Positions 1-7,872 of a stretch of 64,000 nt of DNA are shown here, in pieces. Made by a program: the position numbers and the translations under genes. The first letter of the stretch is position 1; each line of letters starts with the position of its first letter. Location of the stretch: contig NZ_CP062252.1 of assembly GCF_014863605.1 (NCBI RefSeq), forward strand, positions 4,101,001 through 4,165,000. Reading direction: 5' to 3'. Under the pieces are notes generated by a model. That model ran no database searches. It saw nothing but the letters and a program-made list of their open reading frames with translations, and was not told where the DNA came from. Source of the stretch: Pseudomonas allokribbensis. GTDB taxonomy: Bacteria; Pseudomonadota; Gammaproteobacteria; Pseudomonadales; Pseudomonadaceae.

Positions 1-313
1 CTGCCGGCAACGACTTGAGAAACGCCGCTGCACCGGGAATCTCGACAATGCCTTCAACGTCTTCAATTTCCGCCTCGGTGATGAACGCTGCTTGCGCCTC
101 GGCGTCCACGCCCGGCAGGTTCAGGCGAGTGATGGTGTCGATGGCGCGCACGCCGTGGATGGTCGGCAGGAAGGTCTCGACATCCACGCCATGACGCTCG
201 GCCCAGGCCGCCCAGATCCGCTCGGCGGCGGCGATGGAGTTGAGGACGGTGCCGTCCATGTCGAACAGGAACGCGCCGAACGCGCGATTGAAAACAGCAT
301 CGTGAGCAGACAA
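1..313 (-). CDS. HAD-family phosphatase (3' part outside window)
   Basis: This is the N-terminal ~104 residues of a haloacid-dehalogenase-superfamily hydrolase; the rest lies left of the window. The nucleophile motif DMDGT is visible near residue 18 (FLFDMDGTVLNS), followed by the cap-domain region. The length and start resemble the YfbT/sugar-phosphatase type of small-molecule phosphatase. I chose a TTG start at 313 because AAGGA lies 9 bases upstream and no ATG precedes the DMDGT motif in this frame. The substrate cannot be told from this fragment. Family assignment is firm; the specific activity is open. Confidence 0.8.
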   Translation of the reverse strand, partial: MSAHDAVFNRAFGAFLFDMDGTVLNSIAAAERIWAAWAERHGVDVETFLPTIHGVRAIDTITRLNLPGVDAEAQAAFITEAEIEDVEGIVEIPGAAAFLKSLPA

Positions 314-376
314 GGGATCGCATCCTTAGGCAGAGCCGGGCAAATGTGCCCGGCAATGTAGCATCTGCCGAAGGCT

Positions 377-790
377 TCAGTGCAGACGCGGTGCCTTGGA
401 TTTGAATGCGTCGTCCACGCAATCGAGCAACTGGCCGATGGCCCAGGGTTTCTTGATGAACGCCACTGGATGGCGGACGCCGGAGGTCTCCGGCGTTTCA
501 TAACCGGACATGACCATCACCGGTTTTTCCGGCCAGCGCTCGCCGACCAGATTGGCCAGGTCCGCGCCATTGAGGGTGCCGGGCATGGTGATGTCGGTGA
601 GCAGCAGCGCGACTTCCGGCGCGTGCTCTTCCAGGTATCGCGACGCCGCATCGGCACTGGTCTGCGGCTCGACCTTGAAACCTTCCTCCTGAAGAATTTC
701 GCACAAAAACTCCAGAATCAACGGGTCATCCTCGACTACCAGAATCAACCCGCCAGGAAGGTGCGCGCTCGCCGTCGGAATTGGACACAT
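377..790 (-). CDS. Single-domain response regulator (CheY-like receiver)
   Basis: The 137-residue protein consists only of a receiver domain. It has the acidic pair in VVEDD near residues 20-22, the phospho-acceptor Asp66 in LLLTDITMP, the Ser switch residue in VMSGY and the conserved Lys in FIKKPW. There is no output domain, so it must act by protein contact or as a phosphate shuttle, presumably with a histidine kinase encoded elsewhere. No kinase gene is adjacent. I prefer the ATG at 790 over an upstream ATG at 814 because GGGAG sits 9 bases before it. It is transcribed towards the HAD gene with a 63-base gap. Confidence 0.85.
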   Translation of the reverse strand: MCPIPTASAHLPGGLILVVEDDPLILEFLCEILQEEGFKVEPQTSADAASRYLEEHAPEVALLLTDITMPGTLNGADLANLVGERWPEKPVMVMSGYETPETSGVRHPVAFIKKPWAIGQLLDCVDDAFKSKAPRLH

Positions 791-978
791 GAACTGGCAC
801 TCCCTGAATTGCATGAACGATTTAGCGGCTTGATCCCGCTGCTTATCTGGTATGAGCAGCGCCTTCTACAGAAATTCATTTTTGATACAGGTCTTTTCGA
901 TAACACCCGGTCAACGGGCAGTCGCCGACCCGTAATTGCGGTTAAAATGCGCACCCTTTTGCTTGCCGATCCCGATTG

Positions 979-1920
979 ATGAACCCTGAAGCCCTCGCCG
1001 TTCTCCACGCCCACCTGCTCACCGCGCTGACTTCGGCACCGGCCGAAACCCGGCGCCTGTTCCATGGCCGTGGGCGCTGCTGGCCGGGGCTGGAACAGCT
1101 CACCGTCGACTGGCTGCAAGGCGTGGTGCTGGTGTCGCTGTTCAAGGAGCCCGAGGTTTCGCAACTGGAAGATCTCAAGCGCTTGTTGCTGGAGATCACC
1201 GGTTCAGCGCCATGGCAGCAATCCGGCGCTCACACCCTGTTGATCCAGCATCGCTACCTGCCGCAGAGCACCGCCGAATGGCTGCTGGGCGAAGAAATCG
1301 ACGAGATGACCATCGTCGAGGGCGGGCTGAAATACCGCGTGGATCTGGGCCGCAAGCAGAACGCCGGGCTGTTCCTCGACATGCGCTACGGACGCAACTG
1401 GGTGCGCGAGCAGTCCGCTGGCAAACGGGTGCTGAACCTGTTCGCCTACACCTGCGGTTTCTCGGTGGCAGCCATCGAGGGCGGCGCCAACCATGTGGTC
1501 AACCTCGACATGTCCCGCGCGGCGCTGAGCCGCGGCCGCGACAATCACCGCCTGAACGGGCATGACCTGAGCAAGGTGAGTTTTCTCGGCCACGACCTGT
1601 TCAAGTCCTGGGGCAAGGTCATCAACAGCGGCCCGTATGATCTGGTGATCATCGACCCGCCGTCGTTCCAGAAAGGCAGTTTCCTGCTGACCAAGGATTA
1701 CCAACGCGTACTGCGCCGCCTGCCGGAACTGCTGACGGCCCAGGGCACGGTCCTGGCCTGCATGAACGATCCGGCGTTCGGTTCGGACTTCCTGATCGAT
1801 GGCGTGACCCAAGAGGCGCCGAGCCTGCGTTTCGAGCAGCGGCTGGAGAATCCACCGGAGTTTCCGGACGTCGATCCTGAAAGCGGTCTGAAGGCGCTGC
1901 TGTTCAAGCAGATCGGCTGA
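979..1920 (+). CDS. Class I SAM-dependent methyltransferase, RlmK/RlmI-like
   Basis: The 313-residue protein resembles the C-terminal catalytic half of RlmL/RlmK-type 23S rRNA methyltransferases. Visible motifs are GLFLDMR near residue 130, the SAM-binding stretch VLNLFAYTCGFS followed by EGGA, and the catalytic-type motif DPPSF in VIIDPPSFQKG. The family methylates rRNA bases using S-adenosylmethionine, but whether this paralogue modifies rRNA is inferred. The ATG at 979 directly follows an in-frame TTG at 976; neither has a clear Shine-Dalgarno sequence. It stands alone, divergent from the response regulator and convergent with the LuxR gene. Confidence 0.82.
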   Translation: MNPEALAVLHAHLLTALTSAPAETRRLFHGRGRCWPGLEQLTVDWLQGVVLVSLFKEPEVSQLEDLKRLLLEITGSAPWQQSGAHTLLIQHRYLPQSTAEWLLGEEIDEMTIVEGGLKYRVDLGRKQNAGLFLDMRYGRNWVREQSAGKRVLNLFAYTCGFSVAAIEGGANHVVNLDMSRAALSRGRDNHRLNGHDLSKVSFLGHDLFKSWGKVINSGPYDLVIIDPPSFQKGSFLLTKDYQRVLRRLPELLTAQGTVLACMNDPAFGSDFLIDGVTQEAPSLRFEQRLENPPEFPDVDPESGLKALLFKQIG

Positions 1921-1926
1921 CCACGG

Positions 1927-2700
1927 TCAGCGTGGACGCAACACCAGCGCAAACAACTCGCCATGCCCGGTAACGTTGAGCTTGTGATAGAGGTTGCGCC
2001 GATGCACCTTCACCGTCTCCGGCGAAATGTTCATGTGCTGGGCGATGGCTTTGCTCGAGAAGCCCTGGAGAATCAGGCGCGCCGTATCGATTTCGCGCGC
2101 GGTCAGCCGCGCGTCGAAACGGTCCAGCAGCGCCGCCAGATCGCCGACCGGCGCCTCGACCACCGCACCTTGCGGCGGCATCAACTGCACATGCCGGCGC
2201 ATCGCTGACAACACCCAGTCCCGCACGCACAGCAGGCGCCCTTGCTCCTGCAAACTGAACGCCTTGGCCCGGCCCATCGACAATCCGAGCACTCCGTCAT
2301 CGGTGTTGACCATGAATTGCAATTCATCCGCGCCGACCACCGAGCGGAAGTAGCTCAGGTAGTACTCGCTGTGCAGAAACTGGTCCGGTGCCACGGATGC
2401 GAGGCTGTGCAAACCGTCGGTGATCCCGGCGCACGCGGCCTGATAGAACGGATCGAGCAAGTACATGCCGGCACAGTAACCGGCCAGTTCTTCCTGTTCC
2501 TCGGCGCGGCCCTGGCTGTCGACATCGATCAGCAATTGCGGCGGGCGCCCCGTCTGCATCACCGCCACCAGCGCATTGTCCAGCGGCACCAGCAGCCGCA
2601 AGGTATCGACCAGCGCCCGCCAGAAACCGTCCTGGCCGATGCTGGCGAATACCCGCGACAGGCTCTGATGCACCGGCAATTCCTGCAGCAACGCGTCCAC
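1927..2700 (-). CDS. LuxR-family transcriptional regulator
   Basis: The 257-residue protein has a variable N-terminal half of about 185 residues and a C-terminal LuxR/GerE helix-turn-helix (LTAREIDTARLILQG, then SSKAIAQHMNISPETVKVH). The N-terminal part is not a receiver domain and I do not recognise a ligand for it. A GTG start at 2700 is preceded by AAGGGG 6 bases upstream. It is divergent from the PotF-like/P1-peptidase gene pair starting at 2812, the usual arrangement for a regulator of its neighbours, so it probably controls that pair. The target and inducer are unknown. Confidence 0.85.
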   Translation of the reverse strand: MDALLQELPVHQSLSRVFASIGQDGFWRALVDTLRLLVPLDNALVAVMQTGRPPQLLIDVDSQGRAEEQEELAGYCAGMYLLDPFYQAACAGITDGLHSLASVAPDQFLHSEYYLSYFRSVVGADELQFMVNTDDGVLGLSMGRAKAFSLQEQGRLLCVRDWVLSAMRRHVQLMPPQGAVVEAPVGDLAALLDRFDARLTAREIDTARLILQGFSSKAIAQHMNISPETVKVHRRNLYHKLNVTGHGELFALVLRPR

Positions 2701-2811
2701 GCTCTACCCCTTTTGAGTAACCCATGATGGGAATGGGTCTGGCGCGGCCTGCCCGATAGGCTGACCACTCCTGTTCATCACCGGCCTGCCGCAGGCCAGG
2801 AGTGCCGCATC

Positions 2812-3915
2812 ATGCGTTGTCATCGTGGGTATATCAACCTGGGCCTGGCGGGCGTCGTGTCCGTCGCACTGACCGCTCAAGCGGCCGATGCGCCGAGCGT
2901 GCATGTCTACAACTGGTACGACTACATCGGCCCGAACACCCTGCATGATTTCAAGCGCGACAGCGGCATCGAACCGGTCTACGACACCTTCGACAGCGCC
3001 GAAGTGCTGGAAGGCAAACTGATGACCAGCCACAGCGGCTACGACGTGGTGGTGGCAAGCAATTTCAGCCTGCCGACCCTGATCAAGGCCGGCGCCCTCG
3101 CCCCGTTGCCCCGCAATCAACTGCCGGGCTGGAAGAACCTCGACAACGACCTGCTGAGCAAACTGGCCAACAACGACCCCGGCAACCAGTACGCCGTGCC
3201 GTATCTGTGGGGCACCAACGGCATCGGCTACAACGTCGACAAGGTGCGCGCCGTACTGGGCGACAAGGCGCCGGTGGATTCCTGGGATCTGGTGTTCAAG
3301 GAAGAGAACCTGGCCAAGCTCGGCGAGTGCGGCGTGGCGATGCTCGATTCGCCGTCGGAAATGCTACCGGTCGCGTTGCACTATCTTGGCTTGCCGCCGA
3401 ACAGCACCAACGCCGAGGACTATCAGAAAGCCGAAGCGCTGCTGCTGAAACTGCGCCCGCACATCGCCTACTTCAACTCCTCGAAATTCATCAGCGATCT
3501 GTCCAACGGCAACATCTGCGTGGCGGTCGGCTGGTCCGGCGCGATGCTCGAAGCCAAGACCAACGCCGAGCAGGCCGGCAACGGCGTGAAGATCCAGTAC
3601 AGCCTGCCGAAGGAAGGCGCGCCGGTGTGGTTCGACACGCTGGTGCTGCTCAAGGACGCGCCGCATCCGACCCAGGGCCTGGCGTTCATCGACTACCTGC
3701 TGCGGCCCGACGTGATTGCGCCGGTCAGCGATCACCTCTCCTACCCCAACGGCAACCGCGCCGCCACCGCGCTGGTCGCCGAAGCCACCCGCGACAACCC
3801 GGCGGTGTACCCGTCCGCCACGGCGATGGCCACGCTGTTCACCCTCGAGCCCCTGCCCAAAGCCACCGAACGGGTGCGCACGCGGGTCTGGAGCAAGGTC
3901 AAGAACGGCCAATAA
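2812..3915 (+). CDS. PotF-like polyamine-binding periplasmic protein
   Basis: This 367-residue solute-binding protein belongs to the PotD/PotF family. A signal peptide ends at about AQA-A near residue 25, and mature-protein motifs include VYNWYDYIGP, FDSAEVLEGKLM, YAVPYLWGTNGIGYN and the C-terminal VRTRVWSKVK. Family members capture putrescine or spermidine for an ABC importer. No permease or ATPase gene lies nearby, so it either serves transporter components encoded elsewhere or works as a sensor. It is followed after 27 bases by a P1-family peptidase in the same direction, and a LuxR gene diverges upstream. Substrate specificity for polyamines is inferred from the family. Confidence 0.85.
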   Translation: MRCHRGYINLGLAGVVSVALTAQAADAPSVHVYNWYDYIGPNTLHDFKRDSGIEPVYDTFDSAEVLEGKLMTSHSGYDVVVASNFSLPTLIKAGALAPLPRNQLPGWKNLDNDLLSKLANNDPGNQYAVPYLWGTNGIGYNVDKVRAVLGDKAPVDSWDLVFKEENLAKLGECGVAMLDSPSEMLPVALHYLGLPPNSTNAEDYQKAEALLLKLRPHIAYFNSSKFISDLSNGNICVAVGWSGAMLEAKTNAEQAGNGVKIQYSLPKEGAPVWFDTLVLLKDAPHPTQGLAFIDYLLRPDVIAPVSDHLSYPNGNRAATALVAEATRDNPAVYPSATAMATLFTLEPLPKATERVRTRVWSKVKNGQ

Positions 3916-3942
3916 TCAAAAATGAACAGAGAAGAAAACATC

Positions 3943-5061
3943 ATGAAACCAAGAGCCCGCGATCTCCCTATCCGCATCGGCCAGCTGCAGCCCGGCCCGC
4001 TCAATGCCATCACCGACGTACCCGGTGTGCGGGTCGGCCACAGCAATGTGCGGGGGCAAAGCGCCGCCGGACGCGACATCTGCACCGGCGTCACCCTGAT
4101 CGAACCGCGCGCAGGTTCGACCAATGCACAACCGTGTTTTGCCGGCGTTCACGTACTCAACGGCAACGGTGATGCGACAGGGCTGGAATGGATTCGCGAA
4201 GCCGGCCTGCTGACCAGTCCGATCGCCTTCACCAACACCCACAGCCTAGGCGTGGTGCGCGATGCGTTGATCGAGCTGGATCGCGCGCAACAACCGGACG
4301 ACGGTCGTCTCTACTGGAACATGCCGGTGGTGCTGGAAACTTTCGATGGTTTGCTCAACGACATCAACGGCTTTCACGTGAAGCCCGAACACGTGGCCGA
4401 GGCCATGAGCAATGCCGTTGACGGCCCGGTGCAGGAAGGCGCGGTGGGCGGTGGCAGCGGCATGATCTGCCATGAATTCAAGGGCGGGATCGGCACCGCA
4501 TCGCGCCGATTGAGCAAGGCTCAGGGTGGCTGGACGGTGGGCGCCATCGTCCAGGCCAACCATGGGATTCGCAGCGAGTTGCGGGTCGACGGCTACCCCG
4601 TCGGGCGCTACATGGAACAGGTGGATTCGCCGTTCCTGCGTGCCTCGCTACCCCATCCGGGCATGGGTTCGATCGTGGTGTGCCTGGCCACCGATGCGCC
4701 ACTGTTGCCGCATCAATGCACGCGACTGGCGCAACGGGCGAGCCTCGGTCTGGCGCGTACCGGCGGCGGTAACGAAGACCACAGCGGCGACATTTTCATC
4801 GCCTTCGCCACCGGCAACGGCCACATCCCGCCCGCCGCCTATGAAGGCAAAGGCGCGTCGACCTGTGACGGCTTGCGAATGGTCAACAACGACCACATCA
4901 GCGAGCTGTTTCTGGCGGCGACCGAAGCGGTTGAAGAAGCGATCATCAACGCCCTGCTTGCCAGCGACAGCACCGAAGGCAACGGGCATTCGGTGCCGGG
5001 GCTGGATGCCGCGCCCCTGCTCGCCGCCCTGGATAAAGCAGGCTGGCCCGGCGCTCGCTGA
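3943..5061 (+). CDS. P1 (DmpA/BapA)-family aminopeptidase
   Basis: The ~372-residue protein belongs to peptidase family S58 (DmpA), whose members self-cleave to expose an N-terminal nucleophile and then hydrolyse D-amino-acid or beta-amino-acid N-terminal peptides. N-terminal hallmarks NAITDVPGVRVGH and GVTLIEPRAG are present, as is GAVGGGSGM in the middle. The probable nucleophile is the Ser of DHSGDIFIAF around residue 280, just after a Gly-rich stretch. I prefer the ATG at 3943 because a purine-rich AGAGAAG lies about 8 bases ahead; an ATG at 3922 would add seven residues. It is probably co-transcribed with the PotF-like gene. No signal peptide is seen. Confidence 0.85.
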   Translation: MKPRARDLPIRIGQLQPGPLNAITDVPGVRVGHSNVRGQSAAGRDICTGVTLIEPRAGSTNAQPCFAGVHVLNGNGDATGLEWIREAGLLTSPIAFTNTHSLGVVRDALIELDRAQQPDDGRLYWNMPVVLETFDGLLNDINGFHVKPEHVAEAMSNAVDGPVQEGAVGGGSGMICHEFKGGIGTASRRLSKAQGGWTVGAIVQANHGIRSELRVDGYPVGRYMEQVDSPFLRASLPHPGMGSIVVCLATDAPLLPHQCTRLAQRASLGLARTGGGNEDHSGDIFIAFATGNGHIPPAAYEGKGASTCDGLRMVNNDHISELFLAATEAVEEAIINALLASDSTEGNGHSVPGLDAAPLLAALDKAGWPGAR

Positions 5062-5079
5062 AACGGTTCCCAAAGACCT

Positions 5080-5664
5080 TTAGCGGAACAACCCAAGTCC
5101 GAGTTCGCGCGCCGCCTGCAGTTGCACCGCAGGGTCGCGCAACTCGGACTCCAGCAACAACGCCGAGCCCGCCACCGTCGCCCCGCAATAATCGAAAATA
5201 CCGTGATCGATCTGCGCCCTCATCGCCGCGCCGTAGCCGTGGCGTTCGTAGGTGCGTGCATCGGCCCCACCGAGTGCCACCAGTTGCACACGCAGTCGTC
5301 CGAGCTTCTTCAGGGTCGAATCGCCATCGAAATCAAACGCCCAGCCATTGCTGAACACCCGGTCGATCCAGCCCTTGAGCAGCGCCGGCATCGACCACCA
5401 GAACACCGGATACACCAGCACCAGCGCATCGGCGCGGTCGATGCGTGCCTGCTCGGCCAGGACGTCTGCTGGCGGTGCGGATTCACGGTGATGCACCGCC
5501 CAGTCGGCCACGCCAAAACGCGGATCGAATTCCTCGGCGTGCAGGTCAGCGATTTCGAAGGTGTTGGACGGATCGCTCTCTGACAGGCCTTTGGCAATCT
5601 GCTGCGCCAGCGCATGGGTCAGCGAACGAGGGTCGTCATGAGCCACAACAATCAATGCGTGCAT
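5080..5664 (-). CDS. NAD(P)H-dependent quinone/flavin oxidoreductase (flavodoxin fold)
   Basis: The 194-residue protein is of the KefF/MdaB/NQO1-like flavodoxin-2 family, which uses FMN or FAD for two-electron reduction of quinones. It starts with the beta-strand MHALIVVAHDDPRS, and has the diagnostic VYPVFWWSMPALLKGWIDRVF near residues 85-105. Its expected role is cytosolic detoxification of quinones or electrophiles. It is divergent from a TetR gene starting at 5752, and the 87-base gap contains two exact 10-bp direct repeats that could be operator sites, so the TetR protein probably represses it. Confidence 0.86.
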   Translation of the reverse strand: MHALIVVAHDDPRSLTHALAQQIAKGLSESDPSNTFEIADLHAEEFDPRFGVADWAVHHRESAPPADVLAEQARIDRADALVLVYPVFWWSMPALLKGWIDRVFSNGWAFDFDGDSTLKKLGRLRVQLVALGGADARTYERHGYGAAMRAQIDHGIFDYCGATVAGSALLLESELRDPAVQLQAARELGLGLFR

Positions 5665-5712
5665 GGGGAAATCTCCGGTTGGTGGATGCTGACCAAGGGC
5701 TATATACTCTTG

Positions 5713-5736
5713 GTAAGTTACGAATCGTAAGTTACG
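5713..5736. promoter_or_regulatory. Direct-repeat operator candidate between quinone reductase and tetR
   Basis: Two exact copies of GTAAGTTACG (5713-5722 and 5727-5736) are separated by four bases, flanked by TATATA-like sequences at 5701 and 5741 that could be -10 elements of the two divergent promoters. This is the expected position for binding by the adjacent TetR-family protein. The repeats are seen directly; the binding is inferred. Confidence 0.55.
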
Positions 5737-5751
5737 TTTGGTATATAAGCG

Positions 5752-6384
5752 ATGTCAACCACTGAAATCCCCGAACCCGCACAACCCCGTCGACGCCTGT
5801 CCCGGGAAGACCGCCAGCGCCAGTTGCTCGACATGGCCTGGCAATTGATTCGCGAAGAAGGCACCGATGCCCTGACCCTGGGTTATCTGGCGGAAAAGGC
5901 TGGCGTGACCAAACCGGTGGTCTACGACCACTTCACCACTCGCGCCGGTTTGCTGGCTGCGCTGTATCAGGATTTCGACAGGCGCCAGACCGCGCTGATG
6001 GATATTGCGCTAGGCAATTGCGAGGCGACGTTGAGCGGCACCGCCTCGGTGATCGCCACGGCGTATGTCGATTGTGTGCTGACCCAGGGCAACGAGATTC
6101 CCGGGGTGATCGCCGCACTGGCGAGCACGCCGGAACTGGAGAAGATCAAGCGCGAGTACGAGGCGATTTTCCTGGAGAAGTGCCGCAGCGTGCTGTCGCC
6201 TTTCGCTGAGGGTGGCGACATTACCCAGGCGGGATTACGCGCCATGCTCGGCGCCGCCGAGGCGCTGTCTCAAGCAGCGGCGACCGGAGAAATCAGCGCC
6301 GCACAGGCCCGTGACGAGCTGTTTGCAACGATCGCCGCAATGGTCGAAAGGGCCGCCGCCAGCGCCGCAAAAGCAAGTGACTGA
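5752..6384 (+). CDS. TetR/AcrR-family regulator
   Basis: The 210-residue protein has an N-terminal TetR DNA-binding domain (about residues 15-65; LGYLAEKAGVTKPVVYDHFTTRAGLL carries the recognition helix) and a C-terminal ligand-binding helical domain. It diverges from the flavodoxin-fold oxidoreductase gene, with paired direct repeats in between, so it most likely represses that gene and itself and is relieved by a quinone-like or electrophilic ligand. The ATG at 5752 is the first in frame; Shine-Dalgarno pairing is poor. It is followed by the candidate small-RNA locus at about 6426. Confidence 0.87.
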   Translation: MSTTEIPEPAQPRRRLSREDRQRQLLDMAWQLIREEGTDALTLGYLAEKAGVTKPVVYDHFTTRAGLLAALYQDFDRRQTALMDIALGNCEATLSGTASVIATAYVDCVLTQGNEIPGVIAALASTPELEKIKREYEAIFLEKCRSVLSPFAEGGDITQAGLRAMLGAAEALSQAAATGEISAAQARDELFATIAAMVERAAASAAKASD

Positions 6385-6390
6385 CGGTAC

Positions 6391-6419
6391 TTGAGACTGC
6401 CGCCGCACCTTCCTAGGAT
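6391..6419 (+). promoter_or_regulatory. Candidate sigma-70 promoter for intergenic RNA
   Basis: TTGAGA at 6391-6396 and TAGGAT at 6414-6419 are separated by exactly 17 bases and start just after the tetR stop codon at 6384. No protein gene follows on this strand, so it would drive the structured intergenic RNA described next. The motif match is moderate (5/6 and 4/6 to consensus). Confidence 0.45.
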
Positions 6420-6425
6420 GGAGAT

Positions 6426-6565
6426 ACGCAGTCGCTTGGTTCGCCAAACCGCTGCGTAGGTGCAGGTGCCCTGAACCCCAATCAAGCCCGCACTTTGTTT
6501 CACGCGCATCTTGAGCCTCACGGGCTCTACTCCTCCCTATCAAAGAGTCTTGAGGCTCTTTTTTT
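6426..6565 (+). ncRNA. Candidate intergenic small RNA
   Basis: This ~140-nt interval between two convergent TetR genes has the layout of a trans-acting small RNA. A sigma-70-like promoter lies just upstream. The 5' hairpin at 6427-6456 has a UUCG tetraloop closed by TTGG/CCAA and CGCAG/CTGCG. A C- and CU-rich middle includes ACTCCTCCC at 6529-6537, complementary to ribosome-binding sites. A Rho-independent terminator ends it at 6542-6565. No ORF with a ribosome-binding site was seen. I could not match it to a named Pseudomonas small RNA, so it may be known under a name I do not recall. Confidence 0.45.
6542..6565 (+). terminator. Rho-independent terminator
   Basis: The hairpin AAAGAGTC / GGCTCTTT with loop TTGA (one G-U pair) runs into seven T residues. 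It would end the candidate small RNA, or tetR read-through, on the + strand. Confidence 0.6.
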
Positions 6566-6576
6566 GTCTCTGAAAA

Positions 6577-7203
6577 TCAGCGTTCCGGTTCGCGACGGAT
6601 CGAGCGCCACGTGGCCTGCGCCAGCAACTCGCGATAAGCCTTCGGACTGCCCTTCACCCGCCCGGACAACCATGCCCGGCAATAGCTGTCCGCCTGACCG
6701 ACAATCAGCGACGGCAGCAGCTCGGCGGGACACTCATTGAGTTCGGCGGCGCGCCCGGGTTCGCTCAGCCAGGTGCGCAGGCTGAGATTGCGCGTCTTGT
6801 TGCGGGCGGCCAGTTCATCCTTGTGGGGGCCCCGGGTCACGGCATAACGCGCGTGATACTGGAACCGCGCCCATTCCGGCTGGTTCTCGACCCAATCCAC
6901 ATAGCTGAAGACCAGCGCCTGCACGCCCTTTTCGGTGGTCGTCGCATCGGCCAGGTACGCATCGCGCAAGCGCGCCTGGTCCTCCAGGGCGGTGAAAAAC
7001 AACGCGGCTACCAGCCCTTCCTTGTTGCCGAAATGGTGATAGATCGCCCCGACACTGGTGTCGCACTCGGCGCGGATCATTTCGATGGTGGTGGCCTCGA
7101 TCCCCTGTTCGTTGAACAGGCGCAAGGCCTTGCGAAAGATGTCGCGCTTGAGTTCGGCCCGGCGGCCGGGGTAGCTGCGCTCGAGGAGATCTGCGGTGTC
7201 CAT
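6577..7203 (-). CDS. TetR/AcrR-family regulator of the neighbouring thioesterase gene
   Basis: The 208-residue protein has a TetR DNA-binding domain at residues ~12-60 (ATTIEMIRAECDTSVGAIYHHFGNKEGLVAALF) and a ligand-binding C-terminal part. The frame is open further upstream, but I place the start at ATG 7203 (MDTADLLERS) because the upstream codons contain the long palindrome at 7288-7340 and lack TetR homology. The gene diverges from a hotdog-fold thioesterase gene at 7367, with that palindrome between them; repression of both genes is the natural inference. The ligand may be an acyl-CoA or fatty acid, by analogy only. Confidence 0.85.
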   Translation of the reverse strand: MDTADLLERSYPGRRAELKRDIFRKALRLFNEQGIEATTIEMIRAECDTSVGAIYHHFGNKEGLVAALFFTALEDQARLRDAYLADATTTEKGVQALVFSYVDWVENQPEWARFQYHARYAVTRGPHKDELAARNKTRNLSLRTWLSEPGRAAELNECPAELLPSLIVGQADSYCRAWLSGRVKGSPKAYRELLAQATWRSIRREPER

Positions 7204-7287
7204 GGGGTTGAAGGCCTTGTAAATCCGGTTGAAAGGCACGCCCGTGCCGGTAATCGAAACGCGCCTAGGTTGACAGATTTCCCACGG

Positions 7288-7340
7288 ACAGAATACCGTT
7301 CCGTTACAGAACAATATTCTGTTACGGAACATCATTCTGT
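7288..7340. promoter_or_regulatory. 53-bp nested palindrome, probable TetR operator
   Basis: The outer arms ACAGAAT/ATTCTGT (7288-7294, 7334-7340) and inner arms around TTCCGT-ACAGAA / TTCTGT-ACGGAA (7299-7329) form one imperfect dyad centred at 7314. It lies 27 bases before the thioesterase start at 7367 and 84 bases before the tetR start at 7203. Its length would hold two TetR dimers. The symmetry is seen directly; the role is inferred from position. Confidence 0.65.
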
Positions 7341-7366
7341 AAATCCCCTAATTGCGAGGCTTAACC

Positions 7367-7807
7367 ATGAGTCAGTTTCTCAGCATGTTCACCAGCGCCG
7401 GCCCCCAAGCGTTCAGCCAGATGGCCTGTCAGGTCGCGCCGTATTTCAGCAGCATCAATCCGTTGGTCAGCGAACTGCGCGCAGGTTCGGCGACGGTACA
7501 GGTGCCGTTTCGCCGCGAGATCACCAACCACCTCGGCACCGTGCACGCCATTGCCATGTGCAACGCCGCCGAACTGGCGGCCGGGATGATGACCGACGTG
7601 TCGATTCCCGCCGGTGCACGCTGGATTCCCAAAGGCATGACCGTCGAGTACCTGGCCAAGGCCAAATCCGATGTGACCGCCGTGGCCAATGGCGAAGCGC
7701 TGGACTGGCAGAGCGAAGGCGACAAGATCGTGCCGGTGGACATCCACGACGCCGAAGGCAAGAAAGTGTTCACGGCGCGAATCACCATGAACGTGAAGCT
7801 GTCCTGA
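7367..7807 (+). CDS. Hotdog-fold acyl-CoA thioesterase-like protein (PaaI/DUF4442 type)
   Basis: The 146-residue protein has the features of small hotdog-fold thioesterases: the central helix region NHLGTVHAIAMCNAAELAAGMM and later strands ending KKVFTARITMNVKLS. Such enzymes hydrolyse acyl-CoA thioesters, but no substrate can be given. The ATG at 7367 is preceded by GAGG 8 bases upstream. It is a single-gene unit bounded upstream by the 53-bp palindrome and downstream by a strong terminator, and diverges from the TetR gene that probably controls it. Confidence 0.78.
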   Translation: MSQFLSMFTSAGPQAFSQMACQVAPYFSSINPLVSELRAGSATVQVPFRREITNHLGTVHAIAMCNAAELAAGMMTDVSIPAGARWIPKGMTVEYLAKAKSDVTAVANGEALDWQSEGDKIVPVDIHDAEGKKVFTARITMNVKLS

Positions 7808-7820
7808 AATCCCAGGCACA

Positions 7821-7859
7821 AAAAAGCCCTTGTTGCCGTCATCGCAACAAGGGCTTTTT
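7821..7859. terminator. Rho-independent terminator, usable in both directions
   Basis: A perfect 16-bp stem (AAAAAGCCCTTGTTGC and its complement) with a 7-base loop ends in T5 on both strands. It lies between the convergent thioesterase and GNAT genes. Confidence 0.85.
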
Positions 7860-7872
7860 GCCGTTGGCCGGG

